Assembly (NCBI GenBank): GCA_018816945.1
Contig: JAHIVC010000087.1
Coordinates: 56,174 to 120,173, forward strand
DNA: 64,000 nt
Direction of reading: 5' to 3'
Source: Bacteroidota bacterium
GTDB taxonomy: Bacteria; Bacteroidota; Bacteroidia; Bacteroidales; GCA-2711565
Shown here: in pieces, positions 45,048-53,362 of the stretch
Layout: each line of letters opens with the position of its first letter
Numbering within the stretch: position 1 is the first letter of the stretch
Program-made: the position numbers and the translations under genes
Notes under the pieces: generated by a model
Seen by the model: the letters and a program-made list of their open reading frames with translations, nothing else
Told to the model about the DNA's origin: nothing
Databases searched by the model: none

Positions 45048-46412
45048 CTACTTCTGAGCAATTTTTACCATATGATGTTGGGTACGAATATAAATTCCAT
45101 CCTTTACTATTGCAGGGGTTGCCATACAAATCTCTCCCATCGGGTTTTTAGCCAAAATTTCAAATACGGGGCCAGCTTTAACTACAAACACATCACCTAA
45201 TTCGGAAGTAAAAAACAACCTCCCATCTGAGGCAACTCCTGAAGCAGAGACTCCTCCTCCAGGCTTTAAAGGCTCTTTATAAATCATTTCTCCTGTAAAA
45301 GCGTCGTAACAACTTAGAAGTCCATTATTTAAAATATTATAAATATAATTCCCATAAGCAAGATTGGTCGTCATATACGCTCCTCCTTTTAATATACTCC
45401 AAATTATGAACTCATTACTTGTTTCCCCATCATTTAAAGTGATATTACCTTTTGCTTCTGGTCGGATGGCATAAATGGGTGACATAGGACCATGCGCGCT
45501 ATTAATATAAATTAAACCATTTCTGAAAATAGGAGTCGGAACAGGATTATCTCCACCTCCATGCATCCACCAAATTTCTTTTCCTGTTAGAAAATCATAA
45601 GATCCAATATGGTTATACCCATTCACAATAATTTGTGGTTTTCCATTGACCTCAATTACAGTTGGGGAACACCAAGTAGAAAATTCTTCGCGGGGCATTC
45701 TCCAAATTTCTTCACCAGTTTCAATATTGAATGTTGCTAAAAATGAATCTCCCGAATGATCACATTGAACAACAACCGTATTATCATAAATTACTGGAGA
45801 ACTTGCAAAACCCCAATCCAGACTGATATCTCTTATTGGCCCAGTTTGCAACTTCCCTAGATCTTTGTTCCAAATCAAATCACCATCCATGTTATAACAA
45901 AACAATCCTTCTGAAGCAAAAAAAGCAACCAAATATTTCCCATTAGTTACCGGGGTGCAGTTCGCTTGAGTGGCTTTGGTATGGCGTTTTGTTTTTGGCA
46001 CCCCTTCATGTGCAATTCGATCCCAAAGAATATCTCCACTGTTTTTATCAAGGCAATAAACCTTAAACTGATGGCTGGTAGTATCCTGAGCAGAATCACC
46101 ATCACCGTAAAGTCCAACTTTCAAAATTTCCATTTCACTACTACTAATAGCTGTGGTAATAAAAATTTTATCATTCCAAATTATTGGGCTTGAATGAGCT
46201 AAGCCTGGAATCGGAGTTTTCCAGGCTACATTTTCGTTTTCTTCTACATTCCAAACAGATGGAATATTAGAATTATCCATTACACCGCTGGCCTGATATC
46301 CTCTAAAACTTGGCCATTGGTTCATAAGGCTTAAACTTTCTTTCTTAATTTCTGATTTACAGGCAATCAACGATACAAACATTAAAGCTAATAGAAGACG
46401 TGATTTTAACAT
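45048..46412 (-). CDS. PQQ-like beta-propeller lipoprotein (triplet member 2)
   Basis: A 454-residue lipoprotein (lipobox SLIAC) very similar to its two neighbours: NQWPSFRGYQASGVMDN, IPGLAHSSPIIWND, YCLDKNSGDILWDR, FNIETGEEIWRM, YDAFTGEMIYKE and terminal RTQHHMVKIAQK. It is the only one of the triplet with a lipobox, so the three copies probably differ in location. It is separated by 17 bp from member 1 and 23 bp from member 3. Confidence 0.87.
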   Translation of the reverse strand: MLKSRLLLALMFVSLIACKSEIKKESLSLMNQWPSFRGYQASGVMDNSNIPSVWNVEENENVAWKTPIPGLAHSSPIIWNDKIFITTAISSSEMEILKVGLYGDGDSAQDTTSHQFKVYCLDKNSGDILWDRIAHEGVPKTKRHTKATQANCTPVTNGKYLVAFFASEGLFCYNMDGDLIWNKDLGKLQTGPIRDISLDWGFASSPVIYDNTVVVQCDHSGDSFLATFNIETGEEIWRMPREEFSTWCSPTVIEVNGKPQIIVNGYNHIGSYDFLTGKEIWWMHGGGDNPVPTPIFRNGLIYINSAHGPMSPIYAIRPEAKGNITLNDGETSNEFIIWSILKGGAYMTTNLAYGNYIYNILNNGLLSCYDAFTGEMIYKEPLKPGGGVSASGVASDGRLFFTSELGDVFVVKAGPVFEILAKNPMGEICMATPAIVKDGIYIRTQHHMVKIAQK

Positions 46413-46435
46413 AATTCAAGTTTTAATTAAATATT

Positions 46436-47788
46436 TTATTTGGATATTTTTACGATATGATGTTGGGTGCGGATATATATCCCATCCTTTGCAATTGCAG
46501 GGCTGGCCATACAAATTTCTCCCATTGGGTTTTTTGAAAGGATTTCAAATACAGGACCCGCTTTTACGACAAAAATATCGCCAGCTTCAGAAGCAAAATA
46601 CAATTTACCATCTGAAGCTACGCCTGAAGCTGAAATACCTCCATTAGGTTTTAATGGTTCTTTATAGATTAAGTCACCAGTAAGTGCATTATAACAGCTC
46701 AAAAGTCCATTACCAGCGAGATTATATAGATAATCACCATATACCAAGGGCGTTTGCATATAAGAACCCCCACGACCGATACTCCATTTGATAAAATCAT
46801 TGGATGTGTTATCTGCCAACAATGAAATATCACCTGTTGATTCCGGCGAAATTGCATAAATGGGCGACATCTTACCATGAGCACTATTGATAAAGATCAT
46901 ATCATGAGCTATAACAGGGGTAGGTACAGGAATGTCGCCTCCACCTTTCATCCACCAAATTTTTTCACCCGTTTTAAAATCATAGCCTCCAATATGCTTA
47001 AACCCATTTAATACAATTTGGGTTTTGTTTTTATCGGCATAAATTGCCGGAGTTCCCCATGTTGGATAATCATCTCTATCGGTTCTCCAGATTTCTTCTC
47101 CTGTTTTTACATCAAACGATGCCAAAAAACATCTTTCGTACACATCGCATTGAACTACCACTCTATTTTTATAAATGATAGGAGAACTAGCAAAACCCCA
47201 TTGTGCAGAAGGCAATGCAAAAAAATTAGCATCTAAAACCCCTAAATCTTTCTTCCATAAAAGTTCTCCTTCCAAATCATAGCAAAATAATCCTTCCGAC
47301 CCGAAAAAAACAACCAAATGTTTTCCATCTGTTGCCGGAGTTGGATTTGCATGGGATGATTTAGTATGCCTTTTTACCTTTGGAACTTCTTTATGAGCCA
47401 GCCTCTCCCAAATAATATTCCCACTATTCTTATCCAGACAATAAACTTTAAACTCATGAATACTGCTATCCATAACAGGTGCAATATCACCGTACAATCC
47501 AACTCTTAAATATTCTTCCGAATTTTCACTAATGGCTGTTGTAATAAAAACTTTATCTCCCCAAATAATTGGCGATGAATGACCCAAACCGGGTATTGGG
47601 GTTTTCCATGCAATATTTATGTTTTCTTCTAAATTCCATTCAAGAGGAATGTTCGAATTGTCAAAAATTCCGCTCGCATACTGACCTCTAAACGATGGCC
47701 AATTTTGACTAAAAGCAACAGAATTTTGACTATGACTATATACAGAAAAAAGTAAAATTGTAAGAATAAATGTGATTGGTTTTTTCAT
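46436..47788 (-). CDS. PQQ-like beta-propeller protein (triplet member 3)
   Basis: A 450-residue protein with a Sec signal peptide ending YSHSQ. Opening QNWPSFRGQYASGIFDN and IPGLGHSSPIIWGD, with blades YCLDKNSGNIIWER, FDVKTGEEIWRT, YDFKTGEKIWWM and YNALTGDLIYKE. It ends in RTQHHIVKISK. First gene of the triplet in transcription order, preceded by a consensus -7 box 24 bp upstream, so the triplet has its own promoter. Confidence 0.87.
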   Translation of the reverse strand: MKKPITFILTILLFSVYSHSQNSVAFSQNWPSFRGQYASGIFDNSNIPLEWNLEENINIAWKTPIPGLGHSSPIIWGDKVFITTAISENSEEYLRVGLYGDIAPVMDSSIHEFKVYCLDKNSGNIIWERLAHKEVPKVKRHTKSSHANPTPATDGKHLVVFFGSEGLFCYDLEGELLWKKDLGVLDANFFALPSAQWGFASSPIIYKNRVVVQCDVYERCFLASFDVKTGEEIWRTDRDDYPTWGTPAIYADKNKTQIVLNGFKHIGGYDFKTGEKIWWMKGGGDIPVPTPVIAHDMIFINSAHGKMSPIYAISPESTGDISLLADNTSNDFIKWSIGRGGSYMQTPLVYGDYLYNLAGNGLLSCYNALTGDLIYKEPLKPNGGISASGVASDGKLYFASEAGDIFVVKAGPVFEILSKNPMGEICMASPAIAKDGIYIRTQHHIVKISK

Positions 47789-47811
47789 TGTTTTTTTATT
47801 TGAGCTTGCTT

Positions 47812-47819
47812 CAAAGATA
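47812..47819 (-). promoter_or_regulatory. -7 box upstream of the propeller triplet
   Basis: On the minus strand the octamer reads TATCTTTG, matching TAnnTTTG, 24 bp before the start codon at 47788. The -33 element is poor (TTTC or TTCG at the right distance), so activity may need an activator. Confidence 0.5.
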
Positions 47820-47965
47820 GAAATAAATTCGATCTACCGAAATCACATTTTTAGAAAAAATGTCGTCAGGATTTGATAAAATAGCACCAAAAAATTGTCA
47901 GGAAATAAACAATCATTTTTATAGCAATTTGAATTGGCTAACAGAAGAATTTTACCTAAAAAGCA

Positions 47966-48000
47966 TAAAAAAACACGACTGCCAAATTGACAATCGTGCT
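47966..48000 (-). terminator. rho-independent terminator of pepE
   Basis: A stem between 47974-47985 and 47987-47998 (two G-U pairs on the minus-strand transcript, tight A/T loop) is followed on that strand by a run of seven T. It lies about 35 bp past the pepE stop codon. Confidence 0.8.
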
Positions 48001-48034
48001 TATTAATTAATTTATAACCAGTTTTTTATTAAGA

Positions 48035-48784
48035 TTATCTAATTGTTTGCTTCAGTAAAAAACTAACATCGCTATTTTTCCGGATTTCCTGTGGCTCTTG
48101 TCCGAATTTAAATAGTCGCATCCCGTACCTTCCAACCAAATTTAACTTATCCCCTTCTAATAATAACAAACAAGCTTCCCTCAAACCAACAACATTAATA
48201 TCTCTGTTCACGACCATAAATTCTTCGATTCTTTGCTCACGGGTTTCACCTCCGTGACCCTCAGGATTGACATCCAAATAATGTGGGTTTATTTGAAACG
48301 GAATCAAGTTTAAGCAATTAAAACTTTCCGGCTCGACGATGGGCATATCATTGGTTGTTTTAAGAAAAGGACAGCATACATTTGATCCGGCACTCCATCC
48401 CATAAAATGAACTCCTTTATTCACTTGTTCACGAATCGCATCCATGATTTTTGTTTTATGCATCATGTAAACCAGATGAAAAGTATTACCTCCTCCTACT
48501 GCAATTGCTTCAGCAGCTTTCACCGCTTTTATCGGATCAACTTCTTTATGAATTGAATAAATTTCATATCCAAGCTTTTGATATACTGCATTTACTTTCT
48601 CTTCGTAAAGATCAAATGATTTCTCCAAACTTTCTTTTGATAACCCAACTCCGGCATAAGGAATAAACAAGATGCGTTTAACTCCTGTATTTTGAAGAAA
48701 ACTCTTTATGTGTTCCTGCGGCCAGCCTAAATAGGCCTCTCCATAATTCGTTGAATTACTGATCAATAATAATCTCTTTTTCAT
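48035..48784 (-). CDS. pepE: dipeptidase E (peptidase family S51)
   Basis: A 249-residue cytoplasmic serine peptidase that removes Asp-X dipeptides. The nucleophile is Ser131 in MGWSAGSNV; the glycine-rich AEAIAVGGGNTFHL loop and the INPHYLDVNPEGHGGETREQR segment, which carries the active-site His, are family hallmarks. The length exceeds E. coli PepE (229) slightly. It is monocistronic, with a terminator after it. A near-consensus -7 box (TATCTTTA on the minus strand, 48819-48826) lies 35 bp upstream. Cyanophycinase is the related alternative, but the size and motifs favour PepE. Confidence 0.9.
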   Translation of the reverse strand: MKKRLLLISNSTNYGEAYLGWPQEHIKSFLQNTGVKRILFIPYAGVGLSKESLEKSFDLYEEKVNAVYQKLGYEIYSIHKEVDPIKAVKAAEAIAVGGGNTFHLVYMMHKTKIMDAIREQVNKGVHFMGWSAGSNVCCPFLKTTNDMPIVEPESFNCLNLIPFQINPHYLDVNPEGHGGETREQRIEEFMVVNRDINVVGLREACLLLLEGDKLNLVGRYGMRLFKFGQEPQEIRKNSDVSFLLKQTIR

Positions 48785-48947
48785 TTTATGTTTCTGTTTT
48801 ATGAATATATTAGTGATGTAAAGATAAAAAACATCTTGTTTTTAGCATAAAAATCATTAGATCGAAAAAGAAAAACAAAATAGAAATGCTAACGGTGCTC
48901 GGATTTAAACCTTAAGAAATGAATTGATACACGAAACCTTTTCTCCT

Positions 48948-48993
48948 ATTTCGCCATCTGGGCTTTACAAATGATAATTTTTGAATAACTATT
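48948..48993 (-). pseudogene. tRNA-Leu 5' stub with duplicated flank
   Basis: Bases 48948-48963 are identical to the first 16 nt of the intact tRNA-Leu(CAG) gene (gcccagatggcgaaat on the minus strand), and the next 30 or so bases upstream match the spacer that precedes that gene. The rest of the tRNA is absent. It is a truncated third repeat of the tRNA-Leu array. Confidence 0.8.
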
Positions 48994-49071
48994 TTTGAAC
49001 GATTATTTTTCAATGTTTATTTTTTATTAAAGATGTTTAAAAAATTAAAATAATCATTAACCATTCAAAAG

Positions 49072-49155
49072 TGCCCAGAACAAGACTCGAACTTGCACGG
49101 ATTTGCATCCACTGGTCCCTGAAACCAGCGCGTCTACCAATTTCGCCATCTGGGC
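49072..49155 (-). tRNA. tRNA-Leu(CAG)
   Basis: 84 nt, class II with a variable arm. Acceptor stem gcccaga/tctgggc, D-arm with aaattggtagac, anticodon stem ctggt/accag around ttcaggg (anticodon CAG), variable arm tggatgcaaatccg, T-arm caagttcgagtcttg, discriminator A. CCA is not encoded. Confidence 0.95.
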
Positions 49156-49205
49156 TTTACAAATGATAATTTTTGAATGACTATTCTCGAATGATTATTC
49201 AAAAG

Positions 49206-49289
49206 TGCCCAGAACAAGACTCGAACTTGCATGACCTAATGGTCACCAGCCCCTCAAGCTGGCGTGTCTACCAATTTCACCACCTGGGC
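49206..49289 (-). tRNA. tRNA-Leu(GAG)
   Basis: 84 nt, class II. Acceptor stem gcccagg/tctgggc, anticodon stem ccagc/gctgg around ttgaggg (anticodon GAG), variable arm tgaccattaggtca, T-arm identical to the neighbouring tRNA-Leu. It is upstream of tRNA-Leu(CAG) with a 50-nt spacer, so both probably come from one transcript. Confidence 0.95.
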
Positions 49290-49299
49290 AATCAATTTG

Positions 49300-49307
49300 C
49301 AAAATTA
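49300..49307 (-). promoter_or_regulatory. -7 box of the tRNA-Leu operon
   Basis: On the minus strand the octamer is TAATTTTG followed by CAAAT, the same core as the tRNA-Gly promoter at 3082, located 10 bp before the tRNA 5' end. No clear TTTG is found at the standard -33 distance. Confidence 0.55.
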
Positions 49308-49333
49308 ACATTATTTGCCAAATTTACATTGCT

Positions 49334-49369
49334 AAGCCGAAATTAATTCAAGAATTAATTTCGGCTTAA
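49334..49369. repeat. perfect 36-bp palindrome between tRNA-Leu operon and DUF4301 gene
   Basis: A 17-bp arm taagccgaaattaattc, a 2-nt centre aa, and the exact reverse complement. It lies between the divergent tRNA-Leu operon and the DUF4301 gene. No T-run follows on either strand, so it is not a normal terminator; an operator for a dimeric regulator or a mobile palindrome fits better. Confidence 0.8.
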
Positions 49370-49425
49370 GATTATAAAAATTAGTCTTATTTTTATGCCT
49401 TATTACATCAACCTAACCCAACATT

Positions 49426-50946
49426 ATGCTCAAAAACAACGACATTGAATTTATAAAGGCAAAAGGTATAAGCGAAGCACAATTAGAAACCCATATACTG
49501 AATTTTAAAAGCGGGTTTCCTTATTCTAATTTAAAATCTGCTGCCACTGCAGGGAATGGGATTATCAAATTTGGTAATATTGAGATCAAAGAGCTAGTTA
49601 AATATTTCAATTCGGAATCACTGGGTCGGGAGATCATTAAATTTGTTCCGGCTTCGGGTGCTGCAAGTCGAATGTTCAAGCATTTATTTGAATTCAGGGA
49701 TAATCCAGACACTAAACAATTGAATGATGATGGGTTTAACTCAGTTGGCTACTTTTTTAAGCATTTAACTGAATTTGCATTTTATGACGATTTATCCGAA
49801 ATCTTTGAATCCGAGGGTTTTAATCTTTCAGTATCTATCCAGAATAAAGAATATAATAAAATCATTGACCTATTACTTAATGCTGAAGGACTTCAATATG
49901 CATCCCTGCCCAAAGGTTTATTGAAATTTCATAACTACAACGATGGTGCCCGGCTGGCAATTGAAGAGCATCTGGTTGAAGGAGCTGTATATTGTAAGAA
50001 TGATGACAATAAAGTGAAAATTCATTTTACGGTATCACCCGAACATCAGGAGAAATCTGAAGTTGCAATTGAAAAAATAAAAAGAAAGCATGAAATAGCA
50101 TTCGACATTCAATTTGAGATCAGTTTCTCCATTCAAAAACCCTCGACTGATATGATTGCAGTTGATATGCAAAACGAACCTCTTCGTGATGCAAACGGCG
50201 ACTTGGTTTTTAGGCCGGGAGGGCACGGAGCTCTTATCGAAAACCTGAATGACATTGATGGAGATATTATTTTTATTAAAAATATTGATAATATCGTACC
50301 CGACAGATTAAGAGAAACAACTTATATATACAAAAAGGTGATTGCCGCGCATCTGATTAAATTACAAGTGCAAACTTTCGAATATCTTACCAATCTTAAG
50401 AATAAAGCAATCCCTGATAAATTATTAAGCGAAATTGAAGCATTTGCCAAGAACAAATTATTTATCGATTTAAGTGATAAGTCAATAAATATAGATCGTG
50501 CCGAATATTTGTTCAATAAAATGAATCGCCCCCTAAGGGTATGCGGAATGGTAATAAACGAAGGAGAACCCGGAGGAGGTCCATTTTGGGTTTTTGATCA
50601 AAATGGCAATCAATCACTTCAAATTGTCGAAAACTCACAAATCGACCTGAAAAACCAAAATCAGAAAAAGATAGTGGGTGATGCAACTCACTTCAATCCC
50701 GTCGATTTAGTTTGTGGTGTTCGCGATTATCAAGGAAATAAATTCAACCTAAAGAATTATGTAGATCATCAAACCGGATTTATCTCCATTAAATCACAAA
50801 ATGGAAAAGAGCTTAAAGCTCAGGAATTACCCGGATTGTGGAATGGTGCCATGGCCAATTGGATCACCATTTTTGTTGAATGCCCTATTCTCACTTTTAA
50901 TCCTGTTAAAATCATTAATGATTTATTGAGGGAACAACACCAGTAA
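49426..50946 (+). CDS. DUF4301 family protein
   Basis: A 506-residue cytoplasmic protein of a family found mainly in Bacteroidota. Conserved stretches include IIKFVPASGAASRMFKHLF near residue 75, a FRPGGHGALIENLNDIDGDIIFIKNIDN block near 265-290, and GGGPFWVFDQNG near 380. The FxPASGAASRM and FRPGGHGALxxNLN motifs recall nucleotidyltransferase-like folds, but activity is unknown. Single gene, 56 bp after the palindrome. A heptamer array starts in its stop codon. Confidence 0.8.
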   Translation: MLKNNDIEFIKAKGISEAQLETHILNFKSGFPYSNLKSAATAGNGIIKFGNIEIKELVKYFNSESLGREIIKFVPASGAASRMFKHLFEFRDNPDTKQLNDDGFNSVGYFFKHLTEFAFYDDLSEIFESEGFNLSVSIQNKEYNKIIDLLLNAEGLQYASLPKGLLKFHNYNDGARLAIEEHLVEGAVYCKNDDNKVKIHFTVSPEHQEKSEVAIEKIKRKHEIAFDIQFEISFSIQKPSTDMIAVDMQNEPLRDANGDLVFRPGGHGALIENLNDIDGDIIFIKNIDNIVPDRLRETTYIYKKVIAAHLIKLQVQTFEYLTNLKNKAIPDKLLSEIEAFAKNKLFIDLSDKSINIDRAEYLFNKMNRPLRVCGMVINEGEPGGGPFWVFDQNGNQSLQIVENSQIDLKNQNQKKIVGDATHFNPVDLVCGVRDYQGNKFNLKNYVDHQTGFISIKSQNGKELKAQELPGLWNGAMANWITIFVECPILTFNPVKIINDLLREQHQ

Positions 50947-50986
50947 GGAGTTAGGAGTGATGAGTGATGAGTGATGAGTGATGAAT
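50945..50986. repeat. heptamer tandem array starting in a stop codon
   Basis: Six consecutive 7-bp units: aaggagt, taggagt, gatgagt three times, gatgaat. The first unit begins with the last two bases of the DUF4301 TAA. On the coding strand the unit is gatgagt, close to the units at 17853 and 24479. Confidence 0.9.
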
Positions 50987-51076
50987 TGAGAATCTGAATG
51001 AATCAGTTCTTGATTTTAAGATTTGAATCTAGATGACAAAAAACTATTACTAGTAAGTCTCGCATCATACTTCAAA

Positions 51077-52522
51077 TTACTTTCTTATCAAATAAGTTGA
51101 AGACACTGCAACAATTGCGGATACAAAAAATGTAAGAATACGAGATGTAATAATTTCATCCATCCCGCTACTTATCCAAATGATAGTAAAAACCATCCCA
51201 ACGATGATCGTCAACAATGCTGCTTTGCCATGGTATCTTTTCCAAAATAAACTAAGCAGGATTACTACTGAAAAGGTCCCTCCTATTCCTGCCCAAACAT
51301 AACTAACCAAAGTAAAAATAAGTCTGGAAGGAGAAATATAGGATAAACCAAGTGCCACAACAATTAATAAAGTTGTGATCAATCTAGATTGGAATAAGGA
51401 TGTTTCAGCATTCCTTAAACCAACTTTTGACAGTGGTTTGATCAAGTTTTCAGATAATTCAGTTGAAGATAAAATAATGATTGAATTTGCGGTTGAAGTC
51501 ATTGCAGCAATAGCTCCCATAATCAATATGGCAGCAATAGCAGGGGGAAAAATATGTAAAAGAACAGCCGGCATAACAAATTCCTGATCTTCAAGGCCAT
51601 TAGGGCCAAAAATAGCTAAGCCTATCCAGCCTAAACTTAAGGCCCCAACATATGCAATTATTGTCCAGATTATTCCAATATTTCGAGCCTGTTTGGCATT
51701 TTTAACATCTTTGATGGCCATAAATCGCATACTTAGCTGTGGTTGGCCTCCTAAATAACCAAAAAACCAGGAAAATCCTCCGGCAATTACTATCCCTGCA
51801 ACAAAACCGCCAACTCCACCTGTTAATGATGTATAGGTTGGTCCTGCCGAAATGAGTGCTTCTGAAATTGAATGTGCAAATAAATCCGGATGTCCTGAAA
51901 TATAAATTATACCAACGATTGGACCTACAATTAAAGTAATAATCATAACCATGGCTTGCACAACATCGGTGTATACCACACTTCTGAAACCACCATAAAT
52001 AGTGTAAGGAATTATGATAGCTGAGGTTATGAAAATACCCCAGTTTGTATTAATGTTAAACATCGTGTGCAAAGTTTTAGCTCCACCTAAAAACTGAGCA
52101 CCGACATAAAAGAAAAAAAAGAAAACGATGGTTGAACTACCAACGATTTTTAGCCATTTTGCTTGTTCTCCATGTCGCTTTGCAATAAATTCGGTAAAGG
52201 AGTTCACCTTGTATTTTTCGGCCGCATCTCTTAATCGCCAAGCAATGGCAACCCAAGCGGTAATTATTCCAGCAACGCAACCAATTGCTGTCCAGATTTC
52301 AGTTAACCCAGTTGCATAAGCGGCTCCGGGAAGTCCCAACAAAGCCCAGGATGATTCACCTGTAGCCCTTTCAGATAAAGCTGCAGCCCATCCGGGCAAT
52401 TTTCTATCAGCAATTGCATAGTCTGATGCTGATTTAACTTTTCTCCCATGATAAATTCCAAAAACGATTAGCAATGCCATATAAATGATCATTACCAATA
52501 ATAATTGTGTTTGGTATTCCAT
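51077..52522 (-). CDS. sodium:solute symporter (proline permease-like)
   Basis: A 481-residue SSS-family (LeuT fold) transporter with about 13 helices. Signature segments SERATGESSWALLGLPG (helix 2 region with a Na+-site Ser/Gly), YTIYGGFRSVVYTDVVQAMVM and GYLGGQPQLSMRFMAIKD place it closest to PutP-type Na+/proline symporters. Substrate cannot be proven from sequence. Monocistronic; 86 bp upstream of it is the stop of pdxH on the same strand. Confidence 0.85.
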   Translation of the reverse strand: MEYQTQLLLVMIIYMALLIVFGIYHGRKVKSASDYAIADRKLPGWAAALSERATGESSWALLGLPGAAYATGLTEIWTAIGCVAGIITAWVAIAWRLRDAAEKYKVNSFTEFIAKRHGEQAKWLKIVGSSTIVFFFFFYVGAQFLGGAKTLHTMFNINTNWGIFITSAIIIPYTIYGGFRSVVYTDVVQAMVMIITLIVGPIVGIIYISGHPDLFAHSISEALISAGPTYTSLTGGVGGFVAGIVIAGGFSWFFGYLGGQPQLSMRFMAIKDVKNAKQARNIGIIWTIIAYVGALSLGWIGLAIFGPNGLEDQEFVMPAVLLHIFPPAIAAILIMGAIAAMTSTANSIIILSSTELSENLIKPLSKVGLRNAETSLFQSRLITTLLIVVALGLSYISPSRLIFTLVSYVWAGIGGTFSVVILLSLFWKRYHGKAALLTIIVGMVFTIIWISSGMDEIITSRILTFFVSAIVAVSSTYLIRK

Positions 52523-52607
52523 TTTTAGAATGATTATTTTATATTGTTCATTGATTATTCAATACCAACACCTAAAAGTTAAAGACTTACAGCTAACAGC
52601 AATTTTC

Positions 52608-53255
52608 CTAAGGTGCTAATCTTTTAATTGACCACAAATTATTTTCTAAAATATAAACGATTCTGTCGTGCAAACGATTAGGTCTCCCTTGCCAGAACTC
52701 AAAAGTATCCGGTTTTAAGATGTACCCACCCCAATGTTCAGGTCGTTTTAAACTCTTACCCATTGTTTCTGCTTTTATTCGCTCAAATGACTTTTCGAGT
52801 ATTGAACGATCCTCAACAGCTTGACTTTGTTGAGAAGAAATGGCTGCAATTTGGCTATCATATGGCCTCCCGTTAAAGTACTCGTCTGAAATTTCAGGGT
52901 TTGTTCTACTGATCTTACCTTCAATTCGAATTTGTCTTTCTTGTTCTTTCCAGTAAAACAATAAACTGGCAAATGCATTACCTATTAATTCCTTACCCTT
53001 TCTGCTTTTATAATTAGTAAAAAAGGTAAGTCCGTTGTCGTTTGCATCTTTTAATAAAACCATTCTGGATGAAGGTCGTCCATTCTTAGAAACCGTTGAA
53101 AGTACCATTGCTGTTGCATCATCCTCAATTAAATTAATCGCTGAGCCCAGCCATACCCTAAATTCATTCAGGGGATTTTGATCCATCAAATGTTCATCAA
53201 GGCTGGATTTTTCATATTCCCTTCTGATTCCATGCAATCTGTTTACTTCTTCCAT
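52608..53255 (-). CDS. pdxH: pyridoxamine 5'-phosphate oxidase
   Basis: A 215-residue FMN flavoprotein that oxidises pyridoxamine or pyridoxine 5'-phosphate to PLP. Family blocks: LHGIRREYEKSSLDE, RPSSRMVLLKDANDNGLTFFTNY (FMN site), RKGKELIGNAFASLLFYWKEQERQIRIEG, SRTNPEISDEYFNGRPYDSQI and RPEHWGGYILKPDTFEFWQGRPNRLHDR (substrate site) are all intact. The ATG at 53255 gives the normal length; the extra nine residues upstream start with TTG. Its PLP could serve the several PLP enzymes in the window, though no linkage is implied. Confidence 0.95.
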   Translation of the reverse strand: MEEVNRLHGIRREYEKSSLDEHLMDQNPLNEFRVWLGSAINLIEDDATAMVLSTVSKNGRPSSRMVLLKDANDNGLTFFTNYKSRKGKELIGNAFASLLFYWKEQERQIRIEGKISRTNPEISDEYFNGRPYDSQIAAISSQQSQAVEDRSILEKSFERIKAETMGKSLKRPEHWGGYILKPDTFEFWQGRPNRLHDRIVYILENNLWSIKRLAP

Positions 53256-53362
53256 ATCTTCGTATGCCTTTATAATCAACAATTTTACGATTTAGGTGAA
53301 TCTAATCGCACCAATAAACATATAAATTTGCTAACTTGGCGTTCAAATTTAAGAAAATTAAT

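Noticed and set aside
45031..45129. N-terminal extension of the 43675 gene to 45129
   Set aside because: It would overlap the neighbouring propeller gene and place 33 residues before a clear signal peptide.
19193..47788. Propellers as true PQQ-dependent dehydrogenases
   Set aside because: They have the tryptophan-docking repeats, but I see no adjacent Cys pair in the PQQ-like set, the proteins are too short, and no cytochrome or PQQ biosynthesis gene is in the window.
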